Origin: Megamerina dolium
Taxonomy: Eukaryota > Arthropoda > Insecta > Diptera > Megamerinidae
Direction: 5' to 3'
Length of the DNA stretch: 64,000 nt
Assembly: GCA_963854835.1 (NCBI GenBank)
Contig: OY978527.1
Location: 21,048,557-21,112,556 of the forward strand
The translations under genes were made by a program, and so were the position numbers. Below are positions 1 through 12,094 of the stretch, one piece after another. How positions within the stretch are numbered: position 1 is the first letter of the stretch; each line of letters opens with the position of its first letter. Under the pieces are notes generated by a model. That model was not told the origin of the DNA and made no database searches. It saw only the letters and a program-made list of their open reading frames with translations.

Positions 1-2140
1 AGGAATGTTTTTTAGTAATACTTCCTTAGAATCATTTTGGTTCAGTGGTCTATTACAAGTATACATGAAAAATCATGCAATCCTGAAGCATTGCTCTGAA
101 CAATCAATCAAATCAACAGATTTACTAAACATTGTCACCGAGTTTTTTCTAGGTTTAGGTTAGCCCCATTATAGATGATTAAAACTTTGCACATTAGATC
201 TTCTTTGGTCGCAATGCATCTTGGCTTCTAATAATATTAGCCCATAATAATAATAGAGTTGGGTTCGGTCCATTGTCAGCCCAAGGTACTGACATTTATT
301 GTTGTTATTTAGATTGCAGCCAGTTCTTTTGACTGAATTTTTTCCTGCCTATGGTCTGCCTTCTTGTTACAGTTAAGGCTAAATTTTCTAAAATTAAATT
401 TATGAAGTTTTTAACATCTCCCCTGCAAAATATTCTCCAACTGGTTGTTATGGTTATATGGTTGCTCTACTCACTCATATGTATATAATTTAGTATGACC
501 TCTTATTATTGTACCATATTAATTAATGTATTTAGATACATCTACTATAACTTAATATTGCATTTAGCAAAATAAAACACAACAAAATAACAAATTGTTT
601 AAATTGACAAATTAAGTGAAACTAATGACGTGCTTAAATGTGATTTTCAATGTAAGCCGAACCTACGTACATACAATATACTATGATTATAAGTAGCTCA
701 GTCATGTGTTCTACATGGCATAATAACAATGTGATTTAAAAACAAAACGAACGAAAATTTCTTTTTAAAAATTAAACAATTTGAATGTGGCAAGAATAGT
801 AAGAAGAACAACAACAACAAAGAATGAAAACAGTGTAATGCAAAAATGTGGAATGGCAATCGTAATATCGTATGAATGCCATTTAATTTTTAATGTGCAT
901 AGTATTATGGTTAGCAGCATTATGCTTTTGAGAAAAAATACAAACAACCATTAGGTATGGAGAAAATAATAAAAGCAAAAGTGAAAATCGCACATACTTG
1001 TACACAAAATTATATATACGTGTCCAAACGACCATACGATAAAATATATATAAAGTCAGTTCGTGTTAAACATGACGTATATGTAATAATTTATTATAAC
1101 CATATTAATATAGAGAATTTTTATTGAGACTACTCTCTTTTATTTATCATATTTACTCTGTACGAATTTTAAAACGAATAATAATGTTAAATGTAAATTA
1201 TTCAAGTGTCAGTAATATCTTCGAATGTATTCTTAAAAAATTCAACATGTAATATCAACGAAAATTCAAACATATCAATCATACTAAAAAGTGAAAAAGA
1301 GAAATTGTGACAATTATATTTTAATGACAATTAGCAAGAATAGTCAATACTATAATATAATGGCATACATGTCGTATGCGTAATATTCAACTATCTTACA
1401 TAGTACGAGTGCACGTAAAACGCAATCAAGCGTAAAACAACACATAAAACAGTTGGCGATTAAAGCAAATCTACATTATACAGTGAATATACTATATATA
1501 TAAATTGTATTTAAACAATAAAAACAAATAAATAAATATATATAAATATATTAGTACAAATGTGAATGGTGGAAAATAAAACCCTAGGACAATGTATACG
1601 AGTGCTAAACATACCTACATTTAAAACGTTATTGTTTTGATGGAAATCATTTTTTTAATAATATTAAATTACTATATGTTGGTCTAATATAGTAAAGAAG
1701 AGAACAGTTCGGAAATACACAGAAGAATCCAAAGATTCATACAAAAAATACATTTTAGGGTTCTTTTTTTTAATTCTTCATCAAATTTTATATGCTTTTG
1801 CATTCCAAGAAACCAATTATGGAAAGATTTATTGCATTTTAAAGTGATAAATTTTGAAATATGCTTTTTAAATGGCCCCTTAAAATGTTGATAAATGTTC
1901 ATAAGCTGCTATAAGCTGTTTCAAAGTTGAAGAGTGAAATTGGCAAAAGGATATACATTTCCTTATACATCAACTGGACCACACGAAATCACGCCAGAGC
2001 CTGTCAAAGAAGAAGAAGCCACACGGCAACTGACCTTTGAGGGCTAACCACAAATGTTACGAGTAATGTGTTAATAATTCGCTACATTTCTCCTTCAAAT
2101 ATTCAACTTTTTAGTCTTCTGCATAAAAGCTGGAATAGGA
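1..2140. other. AT-rich DNA, no gene recognised
   Basis: Only short open frames with low-complexity translations occur here, on either strand, and none matches a family I know. If the exchanger gene at 20053 has a distal first exon it could lie here or further upstream, but I found no start codon followed by a membrane segment and a phase-1 donor. Confidence 0.5.
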
Positions 2141-2169
2141 TTAAGTTCTTTTTCAAGATTTAAAAAAAC

Positions 2170-2570
2170 AGTGTTCACCGGCTCCGAACTGCAGAACACT
2201 TGTGACATAATTTCTTCTAAGCTTTGTCACAGATTGTTTAAGAAACATTTCATGCCGCACATTTTTCCTCAACATTAAACCAATTTTCGAATGTATAGTA
2301 CATATATACAATTATATATTTGACCCTCATATGCTCTGAAGAACCCTTTGTAAGCTACTCTTCCAGTACTGGACAGAATTAAGAGATACCCACGTACTTT
2401 GGCTGGTTTCGAATGGCAGAACCCATCTTTTCTAAACTTTGTCACAGAACTGATTTAGAAAATTTTCATCATCTCTCAGCAATTTGTGAATATATATAAG
2501 AATCCTTACTTCGAATTTCTCTCCAAACAAAAACTTAATATGTAGCACTACAGGATCCGAAGGGACCTTT
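2170..2570 (-). repeat. decayed SINE fragments
   Basis: Two stretches (near 2178-2255 and 2400-2480) resemble the body of the tRNA-derived SINE family seen at 18241 and 56672, read in reverse: a 'ccggctccgaactgcagaac' type segment followed by 'tttgtcacag'. The tRNA-like head is not recognisable. Both are old and diverged. Confidence 0.4.
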
Positions 2571-2699
2571 GACCGATGGCACTCGGATTGTCATCTACGA
2601 AAACAACTTTGTGTTGTCAATTTTGACTCTTTGGGAGTGTAATTTTTTATTTTTTTACACAAAACTCAATTTGATTAATTATTGTCGGTAGCATTAACT

Positions 2700-3730
2700 T
2701 GTAATAGTTTCACATAAATTTTGCCAAATACAACACTTTCTTGTCTGGAGAATGTTCTTCAATTCGCTTGCTATATCTAAGCCAGCGTAGTTTTTGGAGT
2801 TTCTACCCGTTGCTAATTGATTTTTGTCACGTTAAGATCATTTAAGCAGCCGTTTTTACTTTGTGTCAGTTTGGAAAAACAAAATTTGACAGACTTTCCA
2901 TCAATTGCCCTCCCAGTGGAGATGCGGCACTTTTTTTCATGGGTTCAAGGTGTTGTATTCAGATTCCGAATACAACATCTTCTTCGCTGGAGCAAATACT
3001 CTTCCAATCGCCTGATATGTATGTTTTCAGCTCATATGCTGAATTTTAATCTTACCTTACAATCGATTTTTGCCATGTGTAAGAATAATTTGGCAAATGT
3101 CTCTGTTTTTCGCCCGTTGGCACCAGTTGAAAACTCAAAGGCGAGAGATTCTCCTGTACTTCCTTATCGTAGATTATCGAATACAACACCTTCTTGGCTG
3201 ATGGCATTATTCCCTTTGGTCCATTTTAATTCATACTGATCATAGATATATATCGCATGAATAGCGATTCGCTAGCCAGCTATGTTATTCAATTGCTCGC
3301 GCTAGCTGAGAAAACCAAAAGGGACCACTTCTCTAGCACTTAATCCTTACAATGGATGTGGAATCCTCATTTTCATCGGTACTTGTTATTGGATTCTGAA
3401 TACGCCAGCGAGGATGAACAATCGTAGTTGCGAGATTTTAAACCATATTGACAATCGACTTTTTCCCAATGCGGAGCATTACAAAAATCTTCTCCGTTTT
3501 CCCATCGCTCGCGTCAGTTGAAAAACTCAAAAGGGGACAAACTCTCCCGTTCTTCTGTTCAGATACAGAATCCAACGGTTTCTTAGTCTCCAACTCATAG
3601 TTTTCATATGTCTAAGTCAATGTAGCTGTCATATTTTAGTCCACGCAGATAATCGCTTAAAATACAGGATCGGTCTTCTTTTCCATCGGTACCCACTGTC
3701 TGATTCCGAACACAACTATGTACTATGTTT
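2700..3730. repeat. degenerate tandem repeat of about 200 bp
   Basis: Related phrases recur at irregular spacing: 'aatacaacaccttctt'-like segments near 2728, 2968 and 3180, and 'cagttgaaaactcaaa'-like segments near 3125, 3300 and 3520. Copies are strongly diverged, so the unit length (about 170-240 bp) is only approximate. A similar phrase occurs in the RTE-like LINE near 12258, so this may be a shattered LINE rather than a true satellite. Confidence 0.4.
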
Positions 3731-4534
3731 GGCAAATAACCTATATTGACATTCTCTTTCCATTTCGCTTACTCTCTCACTCTCGCTCCCTCGCTCGTTT
3801 GCTCTTTCTCTTTCTCTCTCTTATAATTATATACGTTAGCTTGCCTATACATTGGGTCGGGCTCTTTAAACTAAAATTTTTAGTGTTTTCAAATGTTTCA
3901 ATTTTAAACTTTTTTGTTTAAAAATATTTTATGCATTTATATTGGCTTTCTAATAAATTACAAAATAAGAAAATTACTTCAAAACATGTCGTGCACTGCT
4001 TCTACATGTCATGTAATAAACTGCAAGTCAACTTACCCGTATTCATATAAAATATTATTACATATGTACTCATATACTCATATACATACATCTTGCAAGA
4101 AATTGATTGAACATATCAGCACAACAGGCATATTAAAAATGAAATGTTGTATAAAAAAGCGTAGAAATCAAAAACTACTTATATTACACAAATAAACAAA
4201 AAGGAGCATGTAATAAAGTATTACACTGTAAGCTATATTCGAAGCCAAGTTAGTCATGCAGACAACAGTCAAATATAAAATAATGAAAACAACAACAACA
4301 ATCATCTCTAAATATGATAATAAGTATAACGAGAAAATATTCTATTTTATATGATAAAGAAAAGCTAAAAAGTATATTATATTGTTTATTTCAGTGGATA
4401 TTCAGTATATGAATACAAACCCAATTTTATTAAAAGTCGAGAATTGTAAAAATTAAAATATACCCGTAAAATCCATAATTCGTACTTTAGTGTGATGGAT
4501 ACAAAATATATATATATATATATATTTCAATATA
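3731..4534. other. no gene recognised; short (TA)n before the Tc1 element
   Basis: The stretch is AT-rich with a pyrimidine-rich segment near 3770-3830 and a short (TA)n run at 4507-4525. Reading frames here give low-complexity peptides without family resemblance. Confidence 0.45.
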
Positions 4535-6185
4535 CAGTGGCTCCCAGCTTATTTCGTACAGTGACAGTTTAAAAATTGCTGCAGTCGTAATTCCTAATAT
4601 AGCAAAAATTTGAACAAAATATAAATGCCATTTTTGAAAGGAAGGTTTGTTTTTCATTTTCCAAAATTTACTTTTTCAAAATTTTAGTGTTTGACACTAT
4701 AAAAAAATAAAATAAGAAAAAAATAGGAAAATTCATGTCACAGCTTATTTCGTACAGTCTCTTTAAGTTCAAACTAAAAACAAAGTAAGTTGATTTTAAT
4801 ATTTAGTATGACATCCCTTAGCGTTAATGACAGCCTGGAGTCTACTTGGCATTGAATCCACCAATTTTTGAGTGATGTCTGGTGTGATTTTTTTCCATTC
4901 CTCCATCAGTACCTTCTTTAGGTCTTGCTTATTAGAAATCTTGTGTGTTCTTATTTTATTGTCCAAAATAGACTAAAGATTTTCAATCACATTCATGTCA
5001 GGTGACTGTGGTGGTGGAGACATCAAGTGTGAGCAGTTCAAATAAGCCAAGATTGCACAATCCCAGATTTATGTTTTGGGTCATTATCTTGGTAATACCG
5101 AAATTCTTCCCGCAAACCCAGTTTGTCTGCACTTTGAAGTAAATTGTTTTTCAGAATCTCGAGGTACTTCATTTTGTCCATTGTTCCCTCAATAAAAACC
5201 AATTCACCTACTCCGGCTGCTGACATACAGGCCCAAACCATCACGCTACCGCCACCATGCTTCACTGTGGGCTTAAGGTTCTCCTTGTTTAGCTCGGTAT
5301 TAGCTTTACGCCAAACATATGACATTCCGTCCGAGCCAAAAATATTAAACTTAGACTCATCCGCGAAAATAACGGTATTCCAGAACTCAGGAGTATTTAT
5401 AATATGCTCTTTGGCGAAGTCAAGTCGGCGTTGTATATTCATTTTCGAAATGAATGGTTTCTTTCGGGCTACTCGACCGTTCAAGTCATGATTGCGCAGC
5501 ACACGTCGGACAGTTTCAGCACTGGATGATTTTCCTATTTCACGCTGAACCTCTGCAGCCAACTTCGGAGCGGATAACTTTGGATTTTTCTTAATTTTTC
5601 GTACAATATAACGCTCGTCTGATGCGTTGAAAATCTTATTAGGTGCTTCTCTGCCCTTGTTCTCCAACCGATTTTCGCGAACGAAGCGTTGTATGATGTA
5701 TTGGACAGTTGAGGCACTTAAATTTGTCATTTCAGCAATTTTTCGCACACTCTGACCTTTCCTAAAATGGTTAATTACCAGTTTACGCTGTTCCATCGTT
5801 GTACGATGACCCATAAAGCTAAATGTTTAATTTACAGCACTTTAACTATTTAAAATAATAATAATAAAAATTGTTATAATAGTTAAAAAGGTCCAAAAAC
5901 TCATACAATTCAAAAAAACTTTGTAACTGCGCGGCAGAATGAAACTTACTTACATTGAAGTTTGTGTACGAAATAAGATGTGAGCTGAAAATCAGCTGAT
6001 CAATAGTTTTTCTCTCTTGCATAACAAAAAGAAAAATTTTTGGGGTTCCCCGTTTTCTTATTAGGTTTACTAAACACATACACAGACATCTACATTCAAA
6101 ACTTATCGATAAGTTTTTTAGTTTCGATGTTACAGCCATGTACATAAAAATATATACACTGTACGAAATAAGCTGTGAGCCACTG
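4535..6185 (-). mobile_element. Tc1-like DNA transposon, copy A (1651 bp, complete ends)
   Basis: The element is flanked by TA dinucleotides at 4533-4534 and 6186-6187. Both ends begin CAGTGGCTC and match over about 29 bp with one mismatch. A related site (core cttatttcgtaca) recurs about 195 bp inside each end, at 4739-4760 and, inverted, at 5963-5984. This gives the two-sites-per-end (IR/DR) architecture known from Sleeping Beauty-like transposons. The transposase is read from the - strand. The length is identical to copies B (45234) and C (54879). TA target duplication and near identity of the copies indicate recent mobility, but the transposase frame is broken in all three. Confidence 0.93.
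5038..5814 (-). pseudogene. Tc1-like transposase, broken, copy A
   Basis: The frame encodes 258 residues against roughly 340 for the family. It has an N-terminal paired-type helix-turn-helix pair (KGQSVRKIAEMTNLSASTVQ near residue 20), the first catalytic Asp in FADESKFN (near residue 150) and the second in YQDNDPKH (near 240). It then stops at SWLI. The missing C-terminus (SPDMNVIEN, with the catalytic Glu) lies directly downstream in the +1 frame, and that frame has a TAG where the family has Trp after EN-Leu. One base appears deleted; the D-to-E spacing would otherwise be 34 residues (DD34E). The truncated protein could still bind the terminal repeats, which is inference. It differs from copy B by one residue (Glu for Ala in the TPxFWN stretch). 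Confidence 0.9.
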
Positions 6186-6187
6186 TA

Positions 6188-7666
6188 TGTATTGTATAAG
6201 AAAGTTAAGTTTTTTGCCCTTATTGTGGATTTGAGTGCTCTCAAAAAGTCGAAAATTATTTAAATTTTTCAAAGTTGTCTAACGAAAACTTGACATATTT
6301 CATTGTGGAAAAATTAATAATTTTGTGTGCGGAAAAATGTTAAATGTTTCATAGAATATATATACATATACTATATTGAATCGAATTGGTTCTAATTTAG
6401 CTAATGAGACGCTGGAAGCCACTTTGTGGGCAACATTGTCGTTGAACATTCGTCGTTGGTAAACATTTGTTAGCTTTCAAATAAAGGTCTGCAAAAATCC
6501 GATTTAAACAAACTATGTTCCACGCTGGCCCAGCGATGTTTTTCGATGTATTCGAAGGAACAATTGAAAAATGTTGTCAGTAACTGAATCGTAAATATTT
6601 TACTTAGTTTTTCTAAAATTTTAATCGATGTTTGAGAAGGCAGAAGTAATATAAAAGATAGTGAAACAGCCAAAATTGTTCTATCGAGTGTCTGCAATAA
6701 TTTTCTCGAGTTTACAGAGCATAACAAACAAATGAAAAATTGGTGGGAAACGAATCAAGTGGACCAACTTGAAATGGGATTCGATCTCACCACATTAATT
6801 ATTGCATTTAAAATTGATCTCTAAATATCAAAACAGAAATTTTTACAAATGCTAGAAAATCTTTTAAACATTTAACTTTTAATACATCAAACTTCCTAAT
6901 TCTAAATTTTTGGGAAAATCCCTAAGAAGCCATTGAAAATTTTCATTGTGCCAGTACCCCAATATTTGCTAACAAAAAAGAAGAGAATAGGGTCTCAAAA
7001 GATTATATTAGATCGCAATATATGTTTGTCCGATTGCACGGTTTCACTTAGGTCAAGTAATTAATTTTGTATTGATAAAAAATATTGCAAAAATAAAAAA
7101 TACTTTATGATATACTCAAATGTCCAAAAAAACAAACGATTTTGTCACATTTCCTGATTTTAAACCACTCTGAAATCTTTAAGTACTTTAGAATATCCGT
7201 TTTCTCCATCTCATTTAGTTTTTCGAAGGAACCTGGGCCGCTCTGAAACTTTGAAGAAATTTTGAATAACACTTTGTTCCACCTCATAATCTATCGCATA
7301 AGATCTTCTACAAGTGCCCTCAAATCAGGCTTAGCAGAGCGCTAGTTCTTTCTCGGTTTTGATCGGACCAAACACTTCGAGATGTTCAACACCAAGCCGT
7401 TCATTTCCATCCGTTTTTTGCTTATCGTGTCCTCGATCCGATATCTTCTACTAAATCTTAGAAGAGTCCTAGTGTTTACTTGGTTTATTTTGGAATTCTG
7501 ATTTCTATGTCTTTGTTGGAAATTTCATCAAATCTAAATTAGTATTTGATTTTCATTTTATATCAATTTTAAAAAAGGCCCTAATTCGAACTTTGCAAAG
7601 ATTATATGCAATGTACACAGGGTGGCTTTTTTGGAAATCTAACTAAGTTTGACAAACAGAGCGGAT
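6188..7666. other. no gene recognised
   Basis: AT-rich sequence with several 60-85 codon frames on the - strand, none showing a family motif or coding character. No repeats stand out. Confidence 0.45.
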
Positions 7667-7955
7667 GCTGTAGCTCAGTAGTTAGTGCGTTGGTCTTCTA
7701 ATCCGTAGGTCGTGGGTTCAATTCCCGACTGTGACAAATTTAATATCGAAAAGAATTTTCTTTCGAATGTCGGCAAGATATTTACAAATCTTCCGGCAGT
7801 AATATTTTGCCACGAAAGGGGTTTTAAAGAGTTCTCTGACAAATCTCAGAAAAAGTGATGTCATACGCGTTCTGGCGTTCAGAAGCGGCTAATATATGTA
7901 GGTCCTTCTAATACTGTCCAAATTTAACTCGCACAACAGTATTAGAAAATTTACA
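7667..7955 (+). mobile_element. tRNA-derived SINE, + strand
   Basis: The head resembles a tRNA, with A box (gtagctcagtagttagtgcg) and B box (GGTTCAATTCC) spaced as in polymerase III promoters. It is followed by the family body (aaatttaatatcgaaaag, then the 'gttctggcgttcagaa' region and a 'cttctaatactgtcc' segment). There is no CCA end or proper acceptor stem, so it is not a tRNA gene. This copy is more diverged than those at 18990 and 56672. Confidence 0.75.
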
Positions 7956-8012
7956 CATAAGACAATCAAGTCGAGCTTTCACACTTTTAGTCTTTGGCCG
8001 CATTCTTCACAG

Positions 8013-8371
8013 AGTATCACTGTACGAGTTCGATTTAGACAACATTAGAAGGGGACTACTTATATTGGCCGATTCCGAAGGACAGTCCCCACATATAAAT
8101 AAACCAAATTTTGTTCTGGCACGTATAAGCTCCAAAGAATTCCTTGGCCAAACTTTTCTTAAAGTACTGGTGTGCGTTTTAAATTTGGATAGCATTGGAA
8201 GGAATCTAATTATATTGGCTGATTTCTAACGCCATTCCCCTTGTGACATCACCTTCTCTAGGGTTTGTGATAAAGCTCTCTCTAAAGTTTTTTCATAGTA
8301 AATTGTTTGGATACTGCTGGAAGAATTGTCAATAGTTTGCCGAAAAGTGGTACCGTGCGAAGAAATTTATC
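8013..8371 (-). mobile_element. SINE fragments, - strand
   Basis: Bases 8097-8371 match the body and 3' end of the same SINE family in reverse; the tRNA head is absent. A second smaller fragment (8013-8095) repeats the 'acattagaaggggactactt' segment, so two partial copies abut. Confidence 0.6.
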
Positions 8372-9122
8372 CATTTAGGGCCATTTTCACAGCAGCAAGT
8401 CAACTCCCTTTTGAAGGGAGTTAAGAAGACTCCCTTTTGCGGGTTTTTTACCCAATAATATAAAATTATTTATTGAAACAATGCTTGAATACCCTTTTTA
8501 GATGTTTATGACAGTATTTGGTATATTTTGGCTTAAGTCTTGTTATGATTTTCTCTTGCCTTCATTCAGTTTTCTGGATTATGTTTGTATTTCGTCATAT
8601 ACGATTTTTGAAAATACATATATTGTACATATATGGATTACTACTTATGAGTATATGTATGTGTACTGAAACAGCTTGATATTTCAGCAGCTGCTTCTTC
8701 CATCTTTATATTAATTTTATATCATACATATACTTAGGTACAATTTTTTATTATTTTCAAACTTCTTAATACCTTCTGTAGATGATGAGAGAACGTTAAT
8801 GGCACATTTCAACTGAATTCATAGAGATGAAGATAATATGCCAAAAAAAGCGCTACAAAAGAAACTAAATACAGATTATAGTATAAGTAAATCTTGTTGT
8901 ATATTCTGAATGAACGCGTGTATGGAAGAATTTATCCATATAGTGTGCCTCTTTATACTGGCATATACAATACATTTAGTACATACAACTACTGATTAAA
9001 TTAAAGTGAACTTAATTTACTATGATTGATATCTTTACCATATACCTCTTACTATAATCGTATATATGTACTTATACTATGCAAGAAATCAGTATTCATA
9101 TGGTAATGTAATAGAAGAAAGA
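8372..9122. other. no gene recognised; short hairpin
   Basis: A repeated, partly palindromic 'actcccttttgaagggagt' motif near 8404-8440 is the only structure I see. The rest is AT-rich and featureless. Confidence 0.4.
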
Positions 9123-9125
9123 CTA

Positions 9126-9138
9126 TAGGTATATATAA

Positions 9139-9221
<83 letters not shown>

Positions 9222-9260
9222 AATATATATGTATATATATAATATATATATATATATATA
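9126..9260. repeat. (TA)n microsatellite
   Basis: A nearly pure TA run with a few interruptions. Reading frames through it give meaningless Tyr-Ile repeats. Confidence 0.95.
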
Positions 9261-9263
9261 ACT

Positions 9264-9790
9264 TTGGTCCCGATTAGAGGTGTTTAAAACAGGTTGTCTC
9301 ACAGGGTCAAAGTTCAGATACCGCTCAGTTTTAGTAGCGTTGAGAGACTGACCAACGTTTGAAGCCCATTTTGACAAGGTTAATAAGGCATGGTTCGTCA
9401 CTTCAGTGAGAGAACTTCAATGGTCTGAGAACTTCATTGATAGCTAAGTTTCACAGAAGAGGCAATATCACACCCCTTTGTGAGGTGCCCTTAATCGGAA
9501 ATCTACTAATGGACTATGCCCTCAATTTCCAGTTTATCACTGTTTGCCGTAGCAGCAGACTGATGAACCTAATAATAGGTTCATTCACCTTAAGCATAGC
9601 ATAGTGACCAAACTATTTTCTTTGCAGTGCAGAGATCTTTTGACCTTCTGCACAAGTAATTGGCGGGCTATCTCGTCGAATTTGCCTTTATTGTATGCAT
9701 ATTGCGATGAAGAAATGTTATGAGCATCTACCGAGCCCCTTATGTAAACGTCAATTAGTCTTTCTAGGGTTTCCAATAAGAAGGATGATA
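9264..9790 (-). mobile_element. LOA/Jockey-type LINE fragment, decayed
   Basis: On the - strand, frames recall RNase-H-bearing LINE reverse transcriptase. From N to C these are LERLIDVYIRG...SSQYAYNKG (9585-9776), a degraded GxPxxGVxxPLL motif near 9470, and SKWASNVGQSLNATKTE (near 9350). Frameshifts and stops separate the pieces, so no product is expected. It ends against the (TA)n array. Confidence 0.65.
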
Positions 9791-10840
9791 GACATTTAGG
9801 TCTCAGTGTGGTCGTGAGCTATCGCAATTGTAAGAATGTCCTTATTGGTGTAATCAGATAGCAGAAATGCTTTGTGAAATTTTTCTTACTTAAATATTTG
9901 ACCGGGGCTTATCTGTGTTTTGAACGTTGTAACTACCGCAGTTTGGGCAACTTAGGCAACGCACCTTGTCATCCTATACTCACGGCTCCGAGGCACGTGA
10001 CCTGAGTCTATTAGGGATCTAGTCCTTAGGAACAACCTCAAGCCGTGCATTAGGCGAGACCTCTCCAACATTCGCAGCAAACGATGGGGCCAGAATATTC
10101 GTGTATATTCTCGTCGGAGACTCATCTCCACTTGACGCCATTGCCGCGTTCAACGACCATGTTTATAGTATACTTTGGAGAGCCCTTTCTCTCTCTGAGA
10201 GTTCTGATGGTGGAACGGCTCCTAGGTTTTCAGTAATCCTGAAAGTGGCTCGTACTTCGCGCTATGTACGAAGAGACCCGCTAACTGGTTTAAAGGAAGC
10301 TCTTAAATTGGACCCTTTTTGCCTTGAGCCGATTTTTTCGATTACAGTGCTGTGACAGACCATATGACAGCCCGACTTTGCTGTCATATGCTCTTCGCTT
10401 TCCAGGTCTCGATTTTTGGACGAGACCTAATGGAGTCCGATTTGGTCGCAGGCTTATCTTCAAAGGGGAAGCCTCTTTGGTATTTCGGAATTGTCCGAGG
10501 CATTCTTTAATTTGCATTCAATCTTCATATACGACCGCTTACCCGAAGTATTAGGCATCGCGGTATAATTATTTTAGAGGGAGTCGGAGGCCATCCGGAG
10601 CAGAGCTTATATTCCGTAAAGTCCACAGTTACTCCCTGAGGCGGACATATATCAGGGAGTCTCCGTTAAAATACAGGTAGTATAGCCCCCCGAATATAAA
10701 CTATCCGGTGGGCACGGGAACGTATAACACGTTGAATTGGGTGAGAGATTTTATCGACCCTTAAATCTAGATTCAAAGTCTTCTGTTAATTATCAGGGAC
10801 ACCTCAAGTACGCGCAATTATTCCTGACGCCAAGCACACT
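9791..10840. other. unidentified, GC-richer segment, probable old repeat
   Basis: This stretch is GC-richer than its surroundings and lies between two LINE fragments, which suggests old transposon sequence. Open frames of 60-84 codons exist on both strands, but none shows a motif I can name. Confidence 0.35.
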
Positions 10841-10844
10841 TGCA

Positions 10845-11222
10845 CATCCAGAAATTCACACTCTGCAAGTCTCTCATCATGCCTATCCTTACATATGGCT
10901 CGGAAACTTGGACAACTTCCACCTCAGATGAGAGAATGGTTGGAGTTTTCGAAAGAAAAATCCTGCGCAAGATCATTCGACCTATTTGCTTTAGTAGGAG
11001 TACCGGATAAGGTACAACCATGAGCTTCATGAGCTGTATGCCGGCACCGACATATTAAAGCGAACCAAAATTCATCGGCTGCGAACGGAGAACACGCTCC
11101 ATCTAAAAAGGTCTAACCCCCGGTGGAAAGATCAAGTATTGGAGTACTTGGTGGCGTTTGAAATTTCTAACTGCTAACTTCGACCTAAATCGATTTTCAG
11201 TTGTAATGGCAACATAAGAATG
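10845..11222 (+). mobile_element. RTE-like LINE, diverged 3' fragment
   Basis: The sequence matches the 3' part of the RTE-like LINE at 12095 and 36576: the 'ctcatcatgcctatccttacatatgg' region, the Thr-Ser-Asp-Glu-Arg-Met stretch, and the 3' end 'ggcaacataagaa'. Indels break the frame. It is clearly older than the other two long copies. Confidence 0.7.
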
Positions 11223-11837
11223 TAGGTAAGTGTGCTATATACACATAAATACTCTATCCTTCCTTTTTAAACCTTACCTTTAGATCGAAAAGAAAAGGTT
11301 TGATTATTAAGTAGGAGTGTAGGGAAATAATTTCACCAAAACTTTAAAGTCAAAATATTGAAATGCCTCTAGGTTGAATTCTATACATCTGACTGGCGAT
11401 TTTATGTATTCCAGTCATTTCGAATTGTTTATAAGCTCGAATCCGAAAACGTTTTTCTAGTATATGAAATCAGAAAAAGTATGCCTACTAAATATGTCTA
11501 TCTAATTTATACACCTAGCCCAGTATATATTTTTCATGAATTCTAAAAGCTAACAAGGTTTAACGTCCTTGTATAGACTCATATGAGTTTATAATGACAT
11601 ACCGGTCGGTCATTAATTACGATTGTGACGGGAATTATAAAATTGTTTCCACATTCTGAACGAACACTTGTTTTCTGATTCGAGTCCATGCGTAGTTAAT
11701 TATCCCCATTAGAGTAATGTATACAATATCGGGAAACTGTCGAAGAAACACTCGAACAAAATTATAACAAAATTTGTATTTCGAACTTGCCCTGATGGTT
11801 GAAACAGAAACTAAATAAACAAATTTTTTTTTTACAG
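11223..11837. other. no gene recognised
   Basis: AT-rich sequence without recognisable coding or repeat structure. Confidence 0.4.
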
Positions 11838-12094
11838 CACGCCCCCATGCTCTGGCTTATAACTATAAACGATATCCTTGTGGAACTTAACACAAATTGA
11901 ATTAAGATTGTAGCGTACGCTGATGATGTGGCGATCCTAGTCTCGGGTCCCTTCCATTTCGTGATGAGTGAAATCATGGAAAGAACATTAGCAAAACTAA
12001 GTAGGTGGGCACAAGATCGTGGCCTTAGGTTGAATCCGGATAAGACGGAGTTACTACTCTTTACGAGGGAGTACAAACCACCTACCTTCAGACT

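Noticed and set aside
2817..3239. 140-codon open frame on the + strand
   Set aside because: Lies in the degenerate repeat block, has an overlapping alternative frame and no recognisable domain.
5144..5491. 115-codon frame antisense to the Tc1 transposase (also 45928-46275 and 55488-55763)
   Set aside because: Exact antisense of the conserved transposase frame; no family resemblance and repeated only because the element is repeated.
5846..6244. 100-130 codon frame upstream of the Tc1 transposase, present in all three copies
   Set aside because: It spans the terminal repeat and leader of the element, begins in flanking DNA in copy A, and has no recognised domain. Its conservation simply follows that of the whole transposon.
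7667..7740. tRNA genes at the SINE heads
   Set aside because: A and B boxes are present but no acceptor stem or proper anticodon arm, and a common non-tRNA body follows in every copy.
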